From Sinotaia quadrata (Eukaryota; Mollusca; Gastropoda; Architaenioglossa; Viviparidae): 64,000 nucleotides of DNA. A program made the translations under genes and the position numbers. The notes beneath the pieces are model-generated. The model had not been told where the DNA came from, ran no database searches, and saw nothing but the letters and a program-made list of their open reading frames with translations. Location of the stretch: positions 100,068,635-100,132,634 of the forward strand of contig CM054180.1 of NCBI GenBank assembly GCA_028829895.1, written 5' to 3'. Below, one piece after another: positions 13,441 to 25,026 of this stretch (position 1 is the stretch's first letter; the number at the start of each line of letters is the position of its first letter).

Positions 13441-13966
13441 TTAGGAAAAAATCGATTACAAATAAACAAAGCAAAGGCAACTAAATCTTAAATTAAATGC
13501 ATAATATATATGAAATTATTCGTGTAAAAGCAAACCATTTGACACTCCTTCATTCCTGTGGAACTGCTTTCTTGAAGCAGCTTACAAATTTTCTGTGAGT
13601 GTTGTTTTCAGTTGAAATTCTAATTAATTTTACTTCTTTGTTTCTTTTCTTTGTTTAATTTTAAATTTAAATTACATCTTTTTTATCTCACATGATAGTT
13701 CTTAGCTTTCGCTGTCAGTCATTGCTTTTTAATTGCTGCTGGAATTTTTAATTTTAGGGCAACATTAATCAAAACGTCACAGAATAATAGAAGTCCAAAG
13801 CTTATGAGCTGTACATTCAAAACACACTGAATCTGGAATTTCGTGTAGGATAGTGTGGGATAGTGTGGGATAGCGTTAGTACTTATCGTTGTTATTGTGT
13901 TGCTGTATGCTTATGTGCGTGCTTGTATGTCCATTGTGTGTATGTGAAAATCTGTATGTGCAATGT

Positions 13967-14005
<39 letters not shown>

Positions 14006-14877
14006 CGTGCGCGCGCGCACACACACATTTATGTGTTTATATTTGGAGTTTACTTGTGTGAGTTTGTGTATATCAATGTGAGTAGGTAATATATATATTT
14101 ATTTCTGTTTCAGTATATATATATTTTAATATGTGTTTACATATATTATTAAGTTATTGTGTATGTTGATTTTTTGTTGATTTTGGGGCGCATGTCAAGT
14201 TTTTTTATGAGTTAGGTCGCGTGGTATACATATGCGTATGCTACACATTATGTATATTGCATTATTATGTTGTTTGTCTGCCTATTTGTGTATGTTAACT
14301 TGTGTGACCGTGGGTGTAAGCAGGTTTGTGTATCTGTTTGAGTATGTGTGTTTACATGTATGTTTGTGTGAATATATGAGTGTATGATTTTTGTGTGTGT
14401 GTGCATTCTCTTAATCCAAGAAGATTAGCCAGAATTTCATGTCCTATAATGCTTAAAATCCGATATCAGACCTTATAGCCGTATTTTTATAAGGCTTTCG
14501 AATACATGAAATGGATGATGTATTTCGTAAATGCTAATCTCATAAATAGTCTTAAAATTAATTGCAACAGAGCCGCCGATTTTTTCAATTTATTCCCACT
14601 TACCCCAACAAAAATTAAAGAATACAATTTTGAATATACCTCTGTGAGATTCCCCCCCCCCCCCCATTTTATTTTTTTCTCTTCGGGTTTGTGCAAGATA
14701 ACTCCTGCATTCTGGGTCAGAGTTGTCTGGTTACTCTGGGCTCACCGAGACTTCTCCGTGTAAACAAAGCCGGAATAATTCTGGGACTAGTAGTCTCGGG
14801 AAGCTCCATCGATCACGTCATGCACTCATCCAAGTTCACCCCAGTGCGCGGGAATGATGAACGCGTTGTGTGGTGTG
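13441..14877. other. unassigned stretch with TG/CG patches
   Basis: A TG run becomes GTGCGTGCGTGCGCGCGCGC and then CACACACA at about 13975-14028. TG/TA-rich until about 14400. A C12 run lies near 14651. A GC-richer patch (14690-14870) has a GTGAGC donor-like site on the minus strand but only a weak acceptor. Confidence 0.45.
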
Positions 14878-14934
<57 letters not shown>

Positions 14935-14955
14935 CGTGCGTGCGCGTGCGCGTGT
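14878..14955. repeat. (TG)n with GCGTGCG tail
   Basis: Uninterrupted TG for about 50 bases, then GCGTGCGTGCGTGCGCGTGC. Confidence 0.95.
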
Positions 14956-15017
14956 AAATGGATAAACCTTCAAACAAAACGTTAGTTAGCTAACTTGTTG
15001 ATATACTGGCACTACTC

Positions 15018-15215
15018 ATTCGTAATCAGTACTCGCAAAATTATTTTCATACCGAAATAACATTCGTAATCAGTTCTCACAATATATTTTCATACCAAAA
15101 TATCATTCGTAATCAGTACCCATAATATATTTTCATATCGAAATAACATTCAATTCTCACAGTATACTTTCATATCGAAATGCTATTCCTAATAATACGT
15201 AATCAGTACTCACAA
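15018..15215. repeat. diverged ~47-bp tandem repeat
   Basis: Recurring CATTCGTAATCAGTACTCAC...ATATTTTCATACCGAAATA, about 4-5 copies. Confidence 0.85.
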
Positions 15216-16254
15216 TATATTTTGAACCCTCAAATCTCAGTGAATACTTTAAATCTGTATAGTTATTTATAAAATCTATCTGCTTAATCACAAATCTCAG
15301 TGAATATTTTCAAAATCTGCCTGGATATAGCAAATCAGTAAAAGGTCAAGGCTACGTTTATTTACATCCCCTAAAAGAAAATGTAAAAAGGTCGACTTAA
15401 AAAAAGATAAATATCAGTGAGATTAGAAGCGCCAAGATATTAAATAACCTTTTACAAAAGTGAAATAAATACAAACTACACCCAACACACTTTGACAATG
15501 TAAACTGCGAGAAATGTCAATTTATTCGGTTTACAATTTCATGATGTTCCACTATTTGTATAAAAACTTTTCTTTCACGAAGTAGCATGTCCTGGTTAGA
15601 ATAAGACATTACCGCTGTCAAAATAACAAGCTATGACCTTTGACCGACTGGCAGTAACTAATAACGCGGCATTTTCAGGTCAAGTGTAAAATGTGGAAAA
15701 TATATTTGAAGGCATACATATTTTATTTTATTTTTTTGCACACCGGGAGAAATTTTCATAATAAATTATTTTTCTGGAGATATTAAAACAAGTGTTCACA
15801 CTTTTTTTCTTTAAAAAACAATTCATAAAAAGGAACTAGATTATTAATAAAAATTTCCAGAGACTTAAAATAATGTCGCTTTGAGAATATTTGAAAACTA
15901 AACAAAGTTTAATGTAGTGTATATTTAATTTAAATTTGAGAACATCAGGCACAGCACCTAATGAGTTGTAAATCAGAGTGTGTTGAGCAAGAAAAATGAC
16001 TGGGTACATTTTAGAATTAAAGGAAAACGATAAACATTTATTAACAAGAAAATCTACGTGATGTAGGGAAAGAATCTGAAAATAGAAATAGAACATATTT
16101 GCAGGATCTAAATCCAGTCTTGAAACTAGAGACTGCCTTTCCTTTTAACCAGCACACAAACGGACAAAACGGATTTTCCCGACTGCAAACTATTTTGTGT
16201 TTAGATGTCATGACAATTTCATAATAATTCTTATAATGTGTCGTGAGTTCACTG
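15216..16254. other. unassigned AT-rich stretch
   Basis: A short duplicated CACAAATCTCAGTGAAT occurs near 15225 and 15288. No gene recognised. Confidence 0.45.
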
Positions 16255-16500
16255 TGTCACAACAACGACACCAATAGTTTCTAGTAACTACAAAGACAAC
16301 ACGACAATAGTGACAACTAGTCCTTAGTGACTACAAAGGCAACACGACAATAGTGACAACTAGTCCTTAGTGACTTTTTACAAAGACAACACGACAATAG
16401 TGACAACTAGTTCTTAGTGATTTTTTTTACAAAGGTAACACAATAGTGACAACTAGTCGTTAGTGACTACAACGGTAACACGACAGTAATGATTGCAAAG
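16255..16500. repeat. diverged ~55-bp tandem repeat
   Basis: Recurring CACGACAATAGTGACAACTA plus GTCCTTAGTGAC. It is related in sequence to the next array. Confidence 0.88.
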
Positions 16501-16559
16501 TATTGTGTATTTATGTGTCACGAGATTGATAAGAACATTTAAAGTGACTATACAGTTTT

Positions 16560-16745
16560 TGTGTTTAGGTTTGACGACAATGACTCACTGTTCTCAGTGT
16601 CGATAAAGTGTTGTGTTGATATGTCACGACAATGACACAGGGAGTTCTCAATAACTACAAAGTATTGTGTTGATGTGTCACGACAATGAAACAAAGAGTT
16701 CTCAGTGACTACAAAGTACTGCTCAGGTGTCACGAAAATGACATT
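16560..16745. repeat. diverged ~60-bp tandem repeat
   Basis: Recurring TGTCACGACAATGACAC...GTTCTCAGTGACTACAAAGT, three copies. It shares CACGACAAT and GTGACTACAAAG with the array at 16255-16500. Confidence 0.88.
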
Positions 16746-16870
16746 ATAATTCTTGATGACTGTAAACCTTTATTATCACACGCTATATACAAGGTAACTC
16801 CTATGCCCGACGGTTATAAGACAATTACAAACTGCGACTGGGACTCATAACAGGACAGAGAGCGACCTAC

Positions 16871-16981
16871 CTTTTAAGATATAATCTACAACGACCGCAT
16901 CCTCTTCTTTGCAAGCTATTGCATCCAGAGTGAGGCCTGCCGACATGGCCACGTGACCCATCATTTCCGGCATAGTGTAGC
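16871..16981 (-). CDS. probable internal exon, unknown gene
   Basis: The best host-gene signal in the window. On the minus strand a pyrimidine tract (CATTCTTTTTCTTCACTAG) leads into a 111-base island that ends at AAAAG|GTAGGT. Composition is clearly richer in G+C than the flanks. In phase 1 it reads 36 codons without a stop: YTMPEMMGHVAMSAGLTLDA then IACKEEDAVVVDYILK. It starts and ends in phase 1, a symmetric exon. Of the other two frames one is stopped early and one is open. The segment S-A-G-L-T-L-D-A-I-A-x5-A-V-V resembles rhodopsin-like transmembrane helix 3, but the DRY position reads KEE. The AIACKEEDAVVVDYIL part also resembles an ankyrin helix pair. Neither assignment is secure. Confidence 0.5.
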
Positions 16982-17042
16982 CTAGTGAAGAAAAAGAATG
17001 TTATTAAATATCACGACCTAAACTACATCTGCAGACAAAATC

Positions 17043-17200
17043 ACAAGAACAGAAAGTATAAACATATACAATAATAAAAACATAAAGCTAAATGACAAGA
17101 ACAGAAAGTATAAACATATACAATAATAAAAACATAAAGCTAAATGACAAGAACAGAAAGTATAAACATATACAATAATAAAAACATAAAGCTAAATGAA
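17043..17200. repeat. 52-bp minisatellite, 3 copies
   Basis: Unit ACAAGAACAGAAAGTATAAA plus 32 bases ending AAAGCTAAATG. Starts at 17043 and 17095 confirm the period. Confidence 0.96.
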
Positions 17201-17305
17201 ACGAATAAACAACAGGTAACATCAGTACGTAAAGAAGATAATAGAAAACTATTCTTCTAAAAAATAAATAAAAAAATAAAATAAAAATAGAGAAGTAAGA
17301 GACAA

Positions 17306-17496
17306 TAAAATCATACGAATTAAATGTTAAAAGTAATCAATAAAATTGAGTTCAAAATACGAAATAAATGTTAAAAGTAATCAATAAAATTGAGTTCAAA
17401 AATACGAAATAAATGTTAAAAGTAATCAATAAAATTGAGTTCAAAATTACGAAATAAATGTTAAAAGTAATCAATAAAATTGAGTTCAAAATTAAA
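17306..17496. repeat. ~44-bp minisatellite, 4 copies
   Basis: Unit TTAAAAGTAATCAATAAAAT plus TGAGTTCAAAATACGAAATAAATG. Confidence 0.95.
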
Positions 17497-17689
17497 CTAT
17501 CAAGTGCATGCTGCACAGCAGTTTAGGTCTTTATATTAAATGCTGTAGTGTGAATTATATTTGAAATTTCTTTAAAGTTTGAATTAAAGAAATTAGGAAC
17601 AAAGACAATACTGAGATGAAATTATCGTCCTTTTACCTTGTGAGATGAGAAAACATGCAAAGAACATTAACTATACGATAAAATATAAT

Positions 17690-18355
17690 GAGCAGGAACA
17701 CTTAGAAAGAAACGAAAGGTAGAACTGAAAACTGTTAACTATACGATAAAATACAACGAACAGGAACACTTTGAAAGAAAACAAAATCTTAAGACCGAAA
17801 ACCAATAATTATAAAACACAACGAACAGGAACACTTTGAAAGAAAACAAAATCTTAAGACCGAAAACCAATAATTATAAAACACAACGAACAGAAACACT
17901 TTGAAAGAAAACAAAATCTTAAGACCGAAAACCAATAATTATAAAACACAACGAACAGGAACACTTTGAAAGAAAACAAAATCTTAAGACCGAAAACCAA
18001 TAATTATAAAACACAACGAACAGGAACACTTTGAAAGAAAACAAAATCTTAAGACCGAAAACCAATAATTATAAAACACAACGAACAGGAACACTTTGAA
18101 AGAAAACAAAATCTTAAGACCGAAAACCAATAATTATAAAACACAACGAACAGGAACACTTTGAAAGAAAACAAAATCTTAAGACCGAAAACCAATAATT
18201 ATAAAACACAACGAACAGGAACACTTTGAAAGAAAACAAAATCTTAAGACCGAAAACCAATAATTATAAAACACAACGAACAGGAACACTTTGAAAGAAA
18301 ACAAAATCTTAAGACCGAAAACCAATAATTATAAAACACAACGAACAGGAACACT
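17690..18355. repeat. 65-bp minisatellite, ~9-10 copies
   Basis: Unit AACGAACAGGAACACTTTGA plus AAGAAAACAAAATCTTAAGACCGAAAACCAATAATTATAAAACAC in shorter pieces. The period is confirmed by the 17821-17886 spacing. The first units (17640-17760) are transitional toward the adjoining 60-bp family. Confidence 0.97.
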
Positions 18356-18990
18356 GACAAAGAAACGAAAGTTAGATCTGAAAACTGTTAACTACACGGT
18401 AAAATACAACGAACGGAGAAAGAAAAAAACCCCAGATCTGAAAACTGTTAACTACACGATAAAATACAACGAACGGAGAAAGAAACAAACCCCAGAACTG
18501 AAAACTATTAATTACACGGTAAAATACAACGAACGGAGAAAGAAACAAACCCCAGAACTGAAAACTATTAATTACACGGTAAAATACAACGAACGGAGAA
18601 AGAAACAAAACACAGAACTGAAAACTATTAATTACACGGTAAAATACAACGAGCGGAGAAAGAAACAAAACACAGAACTGAAAACTATTAATTACACGGT
18701 AAAATACAACGAGCGGAGAAAGAAACAAAACACAGAACTGAAAACTATTAACTACACGGTAAAATACAACGACCGGGAACAGAAAGAAACAAAACACAGA
18801 ACTGAAAACTATTAATTACACGGTAATATACAACGAACGGAGAAAGAAACAAAACACAGAACTGAAAACTATTAATTACACGGTAAAATACAACGACCGG
18901 GAACAGAAAGAAACAAAAAGACAGAACTGAAAACTATTAATTACACGGTAAAATACAACGAACGGAGAAAGAAACAAAACATAGAACTGA
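18356..18990. repeat. 60-bp minisatellite, ~10 copies, related to 65-bp array
   Basis: Unit GAACGGAGAAAGAAACAAAC plus CCCAGAACTGAAAACTATTA and ATTACACGGTAAAATACAAC. It aligns to the 65-bp unit over AACGAAC...GAAAGAAA...AGAAC/CGAAAAC...AATTA...AAAAYAC with indels. Because 60 is a multiple of three, a 174-codon + strand ORF of charged 20-residue repeats (ERRKKQTPELKTINYTVKYN) and a 141-codon antisense ORF both arise. Coding is doubtful. Confidence 0.95.
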
Positions 18991-19417
18991 GCATTTGGGA
19001 TCGAACCTTTATCTTGCAAGATTGAGCCGCAATTTCGTTTCTGACTTATCCTAAAATAAATATAATTTGTTCATAAATAATAATATCGTCGTCTACAAGT
19101 GAACAAAGAATGCGTGATAATAAATGTGTGTCACTAACAGACCTGTTAACAGTATGATTGTTATTATTTTATTTATTTATAATGAAAAACACAAATCAAA
19201 CTATGCTTTTAAAAGATGGCAGCTTTAGATTTAACAACAATTCGCCAATTCTAGACATTGTTTTGTCCAAACGAAAACGAAGACATTTTTGTTTGCAAAA
19301 ATGTTTCTGTTCCTGCTGTTGCCTGTGGATTCCAGTTGACTTTCATGGACGTAAATGGCAATGCCAGACTCCAAATAGTCGTGCACCATTCTGTTAAACA
19401 TCGATTATGCTTCCCCA
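18991..19417. other. unassigned stretch
   Basis: No gene recognised. Short + strand ORFs of 74-79 codons end in the following array. Confidence 0.45.
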
Positions 19418-19893
19418 CTCAGGGTGACGCTTTGAATAAAATAAAATCTCTTAAAACCGAAAGCCTCAGGGTGACGCTTTGAATAAAATAAAATCTCTTA
19501 AAACCGAAAGCCTCAGGGTGACGCTTTGAATAAAATAAAATCTCTTAAAACCGAAAGCCGTAGGGTGACGCTTTGAATAAAATAAAATCTCTTAAAACCG
19601 AAAGCCTCAGGGTGACGCTTTGAATAAAATAAAATCTCTTAAAACCGAAAGCCTCAGGGTGACGCTTTGAATAAAATAAAATCTCTTAAAACCGAAAGCC
19701 TTAGGGTGACGCTTTGAATAAAATAAAATCTCTTAAAACCGAAAGCCTCAGGGTGACGCTTTGAATAAAATAAAATCTCTTAAAACCGAAAGCCTCAGGG
19801 TGACGCTTTGAATAAAATAAAATCTCTTAAAACCGAAAGCCTCAGGGTGACGCTTTGAATAAAATAAAATCTCTTAAAACCGAAAGCCTCAGG
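19418..19893. repeat. 47-bp minisatellite, ~10 copies
   Basis: Unit CTCAGGGTGACGCTTTGAAT plus AAAATAAAATCTCTTAAAACCGAAAGC. Very uniform, with CCGTAGGG and CTTAGGG variants marking single copies. Confidence 0.98.
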
Positions 19894-20282
19894 CACGTAT
19901 GGTAAATTGCAACATATGACATTACTGATGAAACCGTAAGCTATTCGGTACAGAAGCCGAATGCCTGTTTTATTTTTAAAAAAATGATTTCCCACTACCA
20001 TTGTTGTCGTCTATTATTGGTGTTGTCATTGTATTTATCAAAAATATTTTGTATTAATCATTGTTGTAGTTTTTATAGATTTTGTACATCATTATTGCTG
20101 CTATAATATGATTATTGTAGTCGATATCGTGTTGTTAATGCGAAGATCGTCTTTATTATTATTGACTTTATGATCATCAGTACTGTTGTATCTTGAACGT
20201 TTAAGTGTTACCAGCATTGTAATTGTCGTAATAACCAGTGATACTACTATGTAATTGCTGTTGTAATAATGGTTGTAACCGT

Positions 20283-20450
20283 TTTGGTCATTATCATTTT
20301 GTTGGTCATTATTATTTTATTGGTCATTATCATTTTGTTGGTCATTATCATTTTGTTGGTCATTATCATTTTGTTGGTCATTATCATTTTGCTGGTCATT
20401 ATCATTTTGCTGGTCATTATCATTTTGTTGGTCATTATCATTTTGTTGTC
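20283..20450. repeat. 18-bp minisatellite, ~9 copies
   Basis: Unit GGTCATTATCATTTTGTT. The flanks to about 20850 are rich in TCATTATC-like words, so the array sits in an older simple-sequence domain. Confidence 0.95.
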
Positions 20451-20934
20451 AAAGAATGTCACTATCACCGTGTTCTAATATTAACACTATCATTTTCATT
20501 ATCGATATTCTCATTGGTATCATAGCCATTTTTGTCTCGATATAATTTTTGTTATCGTTTTCATTTTTTTGTCATTGTAAATTTTGTTGTCATTTTTGTC
20601 CTCATTATCATTGCCTTCATTAGCATTAATTTTATTGTTTTTTTTACTGTTGTCTTTATCATTAATGCTGTGATTATCGTTTGTAGCAGTTATCATACTT
20701 TGTCAAAGCTATTAATTATTTTAATCACTATTATCAATATGACTGTCATCATAATTTTAATGTGTCATTATTTTAGCTGTCATTATCACTGTTGATGTCA
20801 TCATGATTTTGCTTTTATCATTGTTCTTTTACCGTCATCACTGTTAATGTAGATGCAACTGCTGTTGCTATTATAAAACTGTTGTCTTTGTCCTGGCCTT
20901 AAATTATACTGTCGATGCTAAGTCTTATTTTTTG
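20451..20934. other. degenerate ATT/GTC simple sequence
   Basis: T-rich sequence with repeated ATTATC, GTCATT and TTGTTG words. The hydrophobic short ORFs are composition artefacts. Confidence 0.6.
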
Positions 20935-21250
20935 TAATATAAGAAGAAATAAAAGTTTTACAGTTATTATTTTTTTTGTAATATAAGAAGAAATAAAAGT
21001 TTTACAGTTATTATTTTATTTTTGTAATATAAGAAGAAATAAAAGTTTTACAGTTATTATTTTATTTTTGTAATATAAGAAGAAATAAAAGTTTTACAGT
21101 TATTATTTTATTTTTGTAATATAAGAAGAAATAAAAGTTTTACAGTTATTATTTTATTTTTGTAATATAAGAAGAAATAAAAGTTTTACAGTTATTATTT
21201 TATTTTTGTAATATAAGAAGAAATAAAAGTTTTACAGTTATTATTTTATA
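20935..21250. repeat. ~46-bp minisatellite, 7 copies
   Basis: Unit AAGAAGAAATAAAAGTTTTA plus CAGTTATTATTTTATTTTTGTAATAT. The first interval is 44 bp, the rest 46. Confidence 0.97.
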
Positions 21251-21369
21251 TTTGTGAATATGAATTTATTTTCTGTCGTCGAAACTGCGAATAGTTTTGC
21301 CTTTAAAATAAAAAAAGTCTAAGGAGTGCATGTCATGAGATTTGACAGAAATTAACTACTGTTAGAACC

Positions 21370-21547
<178 letters not shown>

Positions 21548-21689
21548 TGTTTCTTTAAAGCGCACGTTTACACAGGGCACAAAGTGCAATAACTCTTCAT
21601 TCAAATGCTGTCTCGTAGATATCGTCCCGTCTGTATTTGTTCTCCTTGACCTCCCACCCACCATTTCCGTCAGCACAATAATGGGAAGA

Positions 21690-22010
21690 CTAAAAAGAAC
21701 ACTAAATGAGAGGATATCTGTTGCGTCCCTAATGGGCAGAATATGAAGAACACTAAATGAGAGGATATCTGTTGCGTCCCTAATGGGCAGAATATGAAGA
21801 ACACTAAATGAGAGGGTATCTGTTGCGTCACTAATGGGCAGAATATGAAGAACACTAAATGAGAGGATATCTGTTGCGTCCCTAATGGGCAGATTATGAA
21901 GAACACTAAATGAGAGGATATCTGTTGCGTCCCTAATGGGCAGATTATGAAGAGCATTATATGACAATGTATCTGTTGCGTCCCTTATGGAAAGACTATA
22001 AGGAATACTA
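21690..22010. repeat. 51-bp minisatellite, ~6 copies
   Basis: Unit GAACACTAAATGAGAGGATA plus TCTGTTGCGTCCCTAATGGGCAGAATATGAA. The period is a multiple of three and gives a repetitive minus-strand ORF. The right edge decays to 22070. Confidence 0.95.
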
Positions 22011-22713
22011 AATGAGAAGTTACGTGTAGCGTCCCTCTTGTGAAGTGAGAGGTTACTTGTTACGTCCCTATGTCGTGAACAGCAAAGCAGGCCTACGTAT
22101 TAAGACGTTAGAAAGACAGCGGGTGCACTTTTGACGTCCATGCACTCAGCTCACAGCAAGGAGGAGTGACGTCATCAGCCGGGAAGGGGTTTACATTCAA
22201 CAGAATGTGCGGACATTAAACGACAGTAATTTTTGTATTAAATGTACCAAATGTTTTAATGTATGAAATTAAGAAGCAGGAAACAAAACGAAAATGGGCG
22301 GCTATTTTCTGTAAGGATTTTAAAGAGAAGATATTAAAGTAAAAAGAAGAAATAGCAACAAAATCAATGGGGAATGTCACTTGAAAACGAGACTAAGCAA
22401 TAAAGTCTTTCAATGTCTTTCGTTCATTTATCTTTCTCAGATTTAAATAAAAAACGGACTCTCACATTGCTAATTGAGCAAAAATAGTCTTTCATTAATA
22501 TTCTGAATACATTATATTTAATTGCCTCTTACACATTAATATATGTTATCTGGTAGCAATACTAATTGAAACCCTTTTCTCCTTATTATTTCACCCTAAT
22601 AATATCGGCCGTTTTCTACCACCTTTATTTAAATACCGTAAAATGCTTAACAATTGTAATATCAACCGTATCAAGCCTTTGAACTGTATGACACAATTCC
22701 ACATTGTTACTAG
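22011..22713. other. unassigned stretch
   Basis: A CRE-like GTGACGTCATC occurs near 22165. No gene recognised. Confidence 0.45.
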
Positions 22714-22935
22714 TTATGACTTTTATTATTATTAATCATCCATACCTAATTACAAGTGATGGAGAAACCTTAATTACTGTTTATTAATAATTCTCCCAGT
22801 GTACACCACTCGTCTCTCTCTTGGCAGATTATACAGGTGTAGTAAAAGTCTTCTCCCTTCCAAACAATAAGACAGACGTTTCACTATCAAACAATATTTT
22901 CGTAGGTGGAAACTTCCTATTAAAAAAAGATTGGA
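22714..22935 (+). mobile_element. interspersed family 1, 5' fragment (copy B)
   Basis: Homologous to 28555-28765: shared CTAATTACAAGTGATG, TATTAATAATTC, ACACCACTCGTCTCTCTC and CGTAGGTGGAAAACT-like blocks in the same order. Homology stops at a short GATA run, 70 bp before a TATC array. Confidence 0.75.
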
Positions 22936-23007
22936 TAGATAGATAGCAAGATCAATCAAATCAAAATGCTGTGTTTATCACTAATGCAGAATGTAATTAA
23001 ATATGAT

Positions 23008-23284
<277 letters not shown>

Positions 23285-23353
23285 ATCCATTCAACAAACA
23301 AGCCAGCCAGCCAGCCAACTCTGCAGATGAATACTGAAAATATATGCTCCAAC

Positions 23354-23517
23354 AAATATTTCTGACTACCTAGACAAATATTTCTGACTACCTAGACAAA
23401 TATTTCTGACTACCTAGACAAATATTTCTGACTACCTAGACAAATATTTCTGACTACCTAGACAAATATTCCTGACTACCTAGACAAATATTTCTGACTA
23501 CCTAGACAAATATTCAG
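23354..23517. repeat. 22-bp minisatellite, 7 copies
   Basis: Unit TTTCTGACTACCTAGACAAA plus TA. Confidence 0.97.
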
Positions 23518-23661
23518 ACGTTTGGAGAGAAAGAAAATAGACGCACTAAAATAATCTTTGTCTCTGCAAGTATTTTTTCTCGAATTCTTTTCTAGAAATT
23601 CCAAGGAAAATAACCTGCCCGCATGCAGTAGAAATTCTCACAATTTTTGGCAGGGATGCAA

Positions 23662-23886
23662 TATAGATATTGAATGATATGTGTGAAACATAAAGATATA
23701 TTGAATGATATGGGTGAAACATAAAGATATATTGAATGATATGGGTGAAACATAAAGATATATTGAATGATATGGGTGAAACCATAAAGATATATTGAAT
23801 GATATGGGTGAAACATAAAGATATATTGAATGATATGGGTGAAACATAAAGATATATTGAATGATATGGGTGAAACATAAAGATAT
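23662..23886. repeat. 31-bp minisatellite, 7 copies
   Basis: Unit GATATATTGAATGATATGGG plus TGAAACATAAA. All three minus frames stay open because the unit has no stop in that direction. Confidence 0.97.
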
Positions 23887-23999
23887 TGCGAAAGTAGTAC
23901 AAACATACATAAGTAATGGAAAGACTTTGAACAATTATGGAATGATATGAATGCAAAATTATTAGGAATGGAAATGAGTTCAATACAGATAAACTTCGA

Positions 24000-24305
24000 T
24001 AATTTGAAGGCATGGTAAAAAGTAAAGCACCAACAAAGCTGTAAAGTTTTGAAGGCATGGTTAAAAGTAAAGCACCAAGACTGTAAAGTTTTGAAGGCAT
24101 GGTAAAAAGTAAACACCAACAAGACTGTAAAGTTTCAAAAGAATGCTAAAATTAAAGCTCCAAAAGACTGTGAAGTTTTGAAGGAATTGTACAAATTAAA
24201 ACACCAAAAGACTGTAAAATTTCGAAGGAATGGTAAACAGGAAACACCAAAAGACTGTAAACTTTCGAAGGAATAGTAACAGTAAACACCAAAGAACTGT
24301 AAAGC
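24000..24305. repeat. diverged ~43-bp tandem repeat, ~7 copies
   Basis: Recurring GACTGTAAAGTTTCGAAGGA plus ATGGTAAAAAGTAAACACCAAA. Confidence 0.88.
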
Positions 24306-24941
24306 TCGATTGACAGTACTAGGGATGAAATCCTTATCGACTGCAATTTCTTTTTAACAGTATTAACTATGCAGCACAAAAAGAATAATACACTAGTAGG
24401 AATATGTTACAAAACAACACAAAGAATGCAAAAGAATGCTAGGACTGAAAAAGAATGCAGACGATTGTAGCAGTACTATTATAGAGGAAAGAAAGCTACC
24501 GTGTCGAGAATATCTTCACTGGACACGAAGTATTTAATCAATGAAAACCAAACTTGGATCCTTTCCTTTTCTCTCTGTCCCCTTCCTCCTCCCCCCCACC
24601 CCTTTATTTCTCATTATACAATCTTAGAGACGCAAAGTGCTGACCAGGACACATGCCTATTTGATCTGCATCGCTTACTGAACAATCGAGACTCAAGTGA
24701 AACCGTCAAGGGATTGAATATTGAAACTGCATCGATAACATGGGTGAGAGTTGCGCCCCTCGATCTCTGCCAGTCACACTTTTTACATTAACATTTAAGA
24801 GGAAGTAGGTGTCGCTAGATCGTAGAACGTTCACTAACTGAATCGGAGTGGAGAACACAATTTAAAGTTTTCAATTGGCTTCTGGATAATTCAAACAGCG
24901 AAAGTAAGCACATGTACGCAATAATTATATTCACTGTCTAC
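24306..24941. other. unassigned stretch
   Basis: A GC-richer patch at 24640-24790 carries a 96-codon + strand ORF without recognisable motifs and no clear splice pair. Confidence 0.4.
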
Positions 24942-25026
24942 CTTTGTCACACTCACAGCTACAGTCACACCGTTCGTTTCGTGACGACAATGTCGTAAAC
25001 AGACCATTCAGCCGAGTGGCACGCTC
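24942..25026 (-). CDS. candidate internal exon, unknown gene
   Basis: On the minus strand an ATATTGCAG acceptor opens an 85-base island ending GACAAAG|GTAGAC. Only one frame is open: ERATRLNGLFTTLSSRNERC then DCSCECDK plus one base. G+C is well above the flanks. It starts in phase 0 and ends in phase 1. The end phase suits the exon at 16871-16981 and the start phase suits the end of 51307-51606. The alternating-cysteine end CDCSCECD is unusual and belongs to no family I can name. The donor is only moderate. If the island at 37021-37082 really joins 16871-16981, this one must be alternative or false. Confidence 0.3.

Noticed and set aside
14741..14807. Possible minus-strand exon near 14.7-14.8 kb with GTGAGC donor
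   Set aside because: No pyrimidine tract before the AG, and a stop lies immediately upstream in the best frame.
17690..19893. CRISPR-like regular repeats
   Set aside because: The arrays are contiguous head-to-tail units without unique spacers, in an animal-type sequence.
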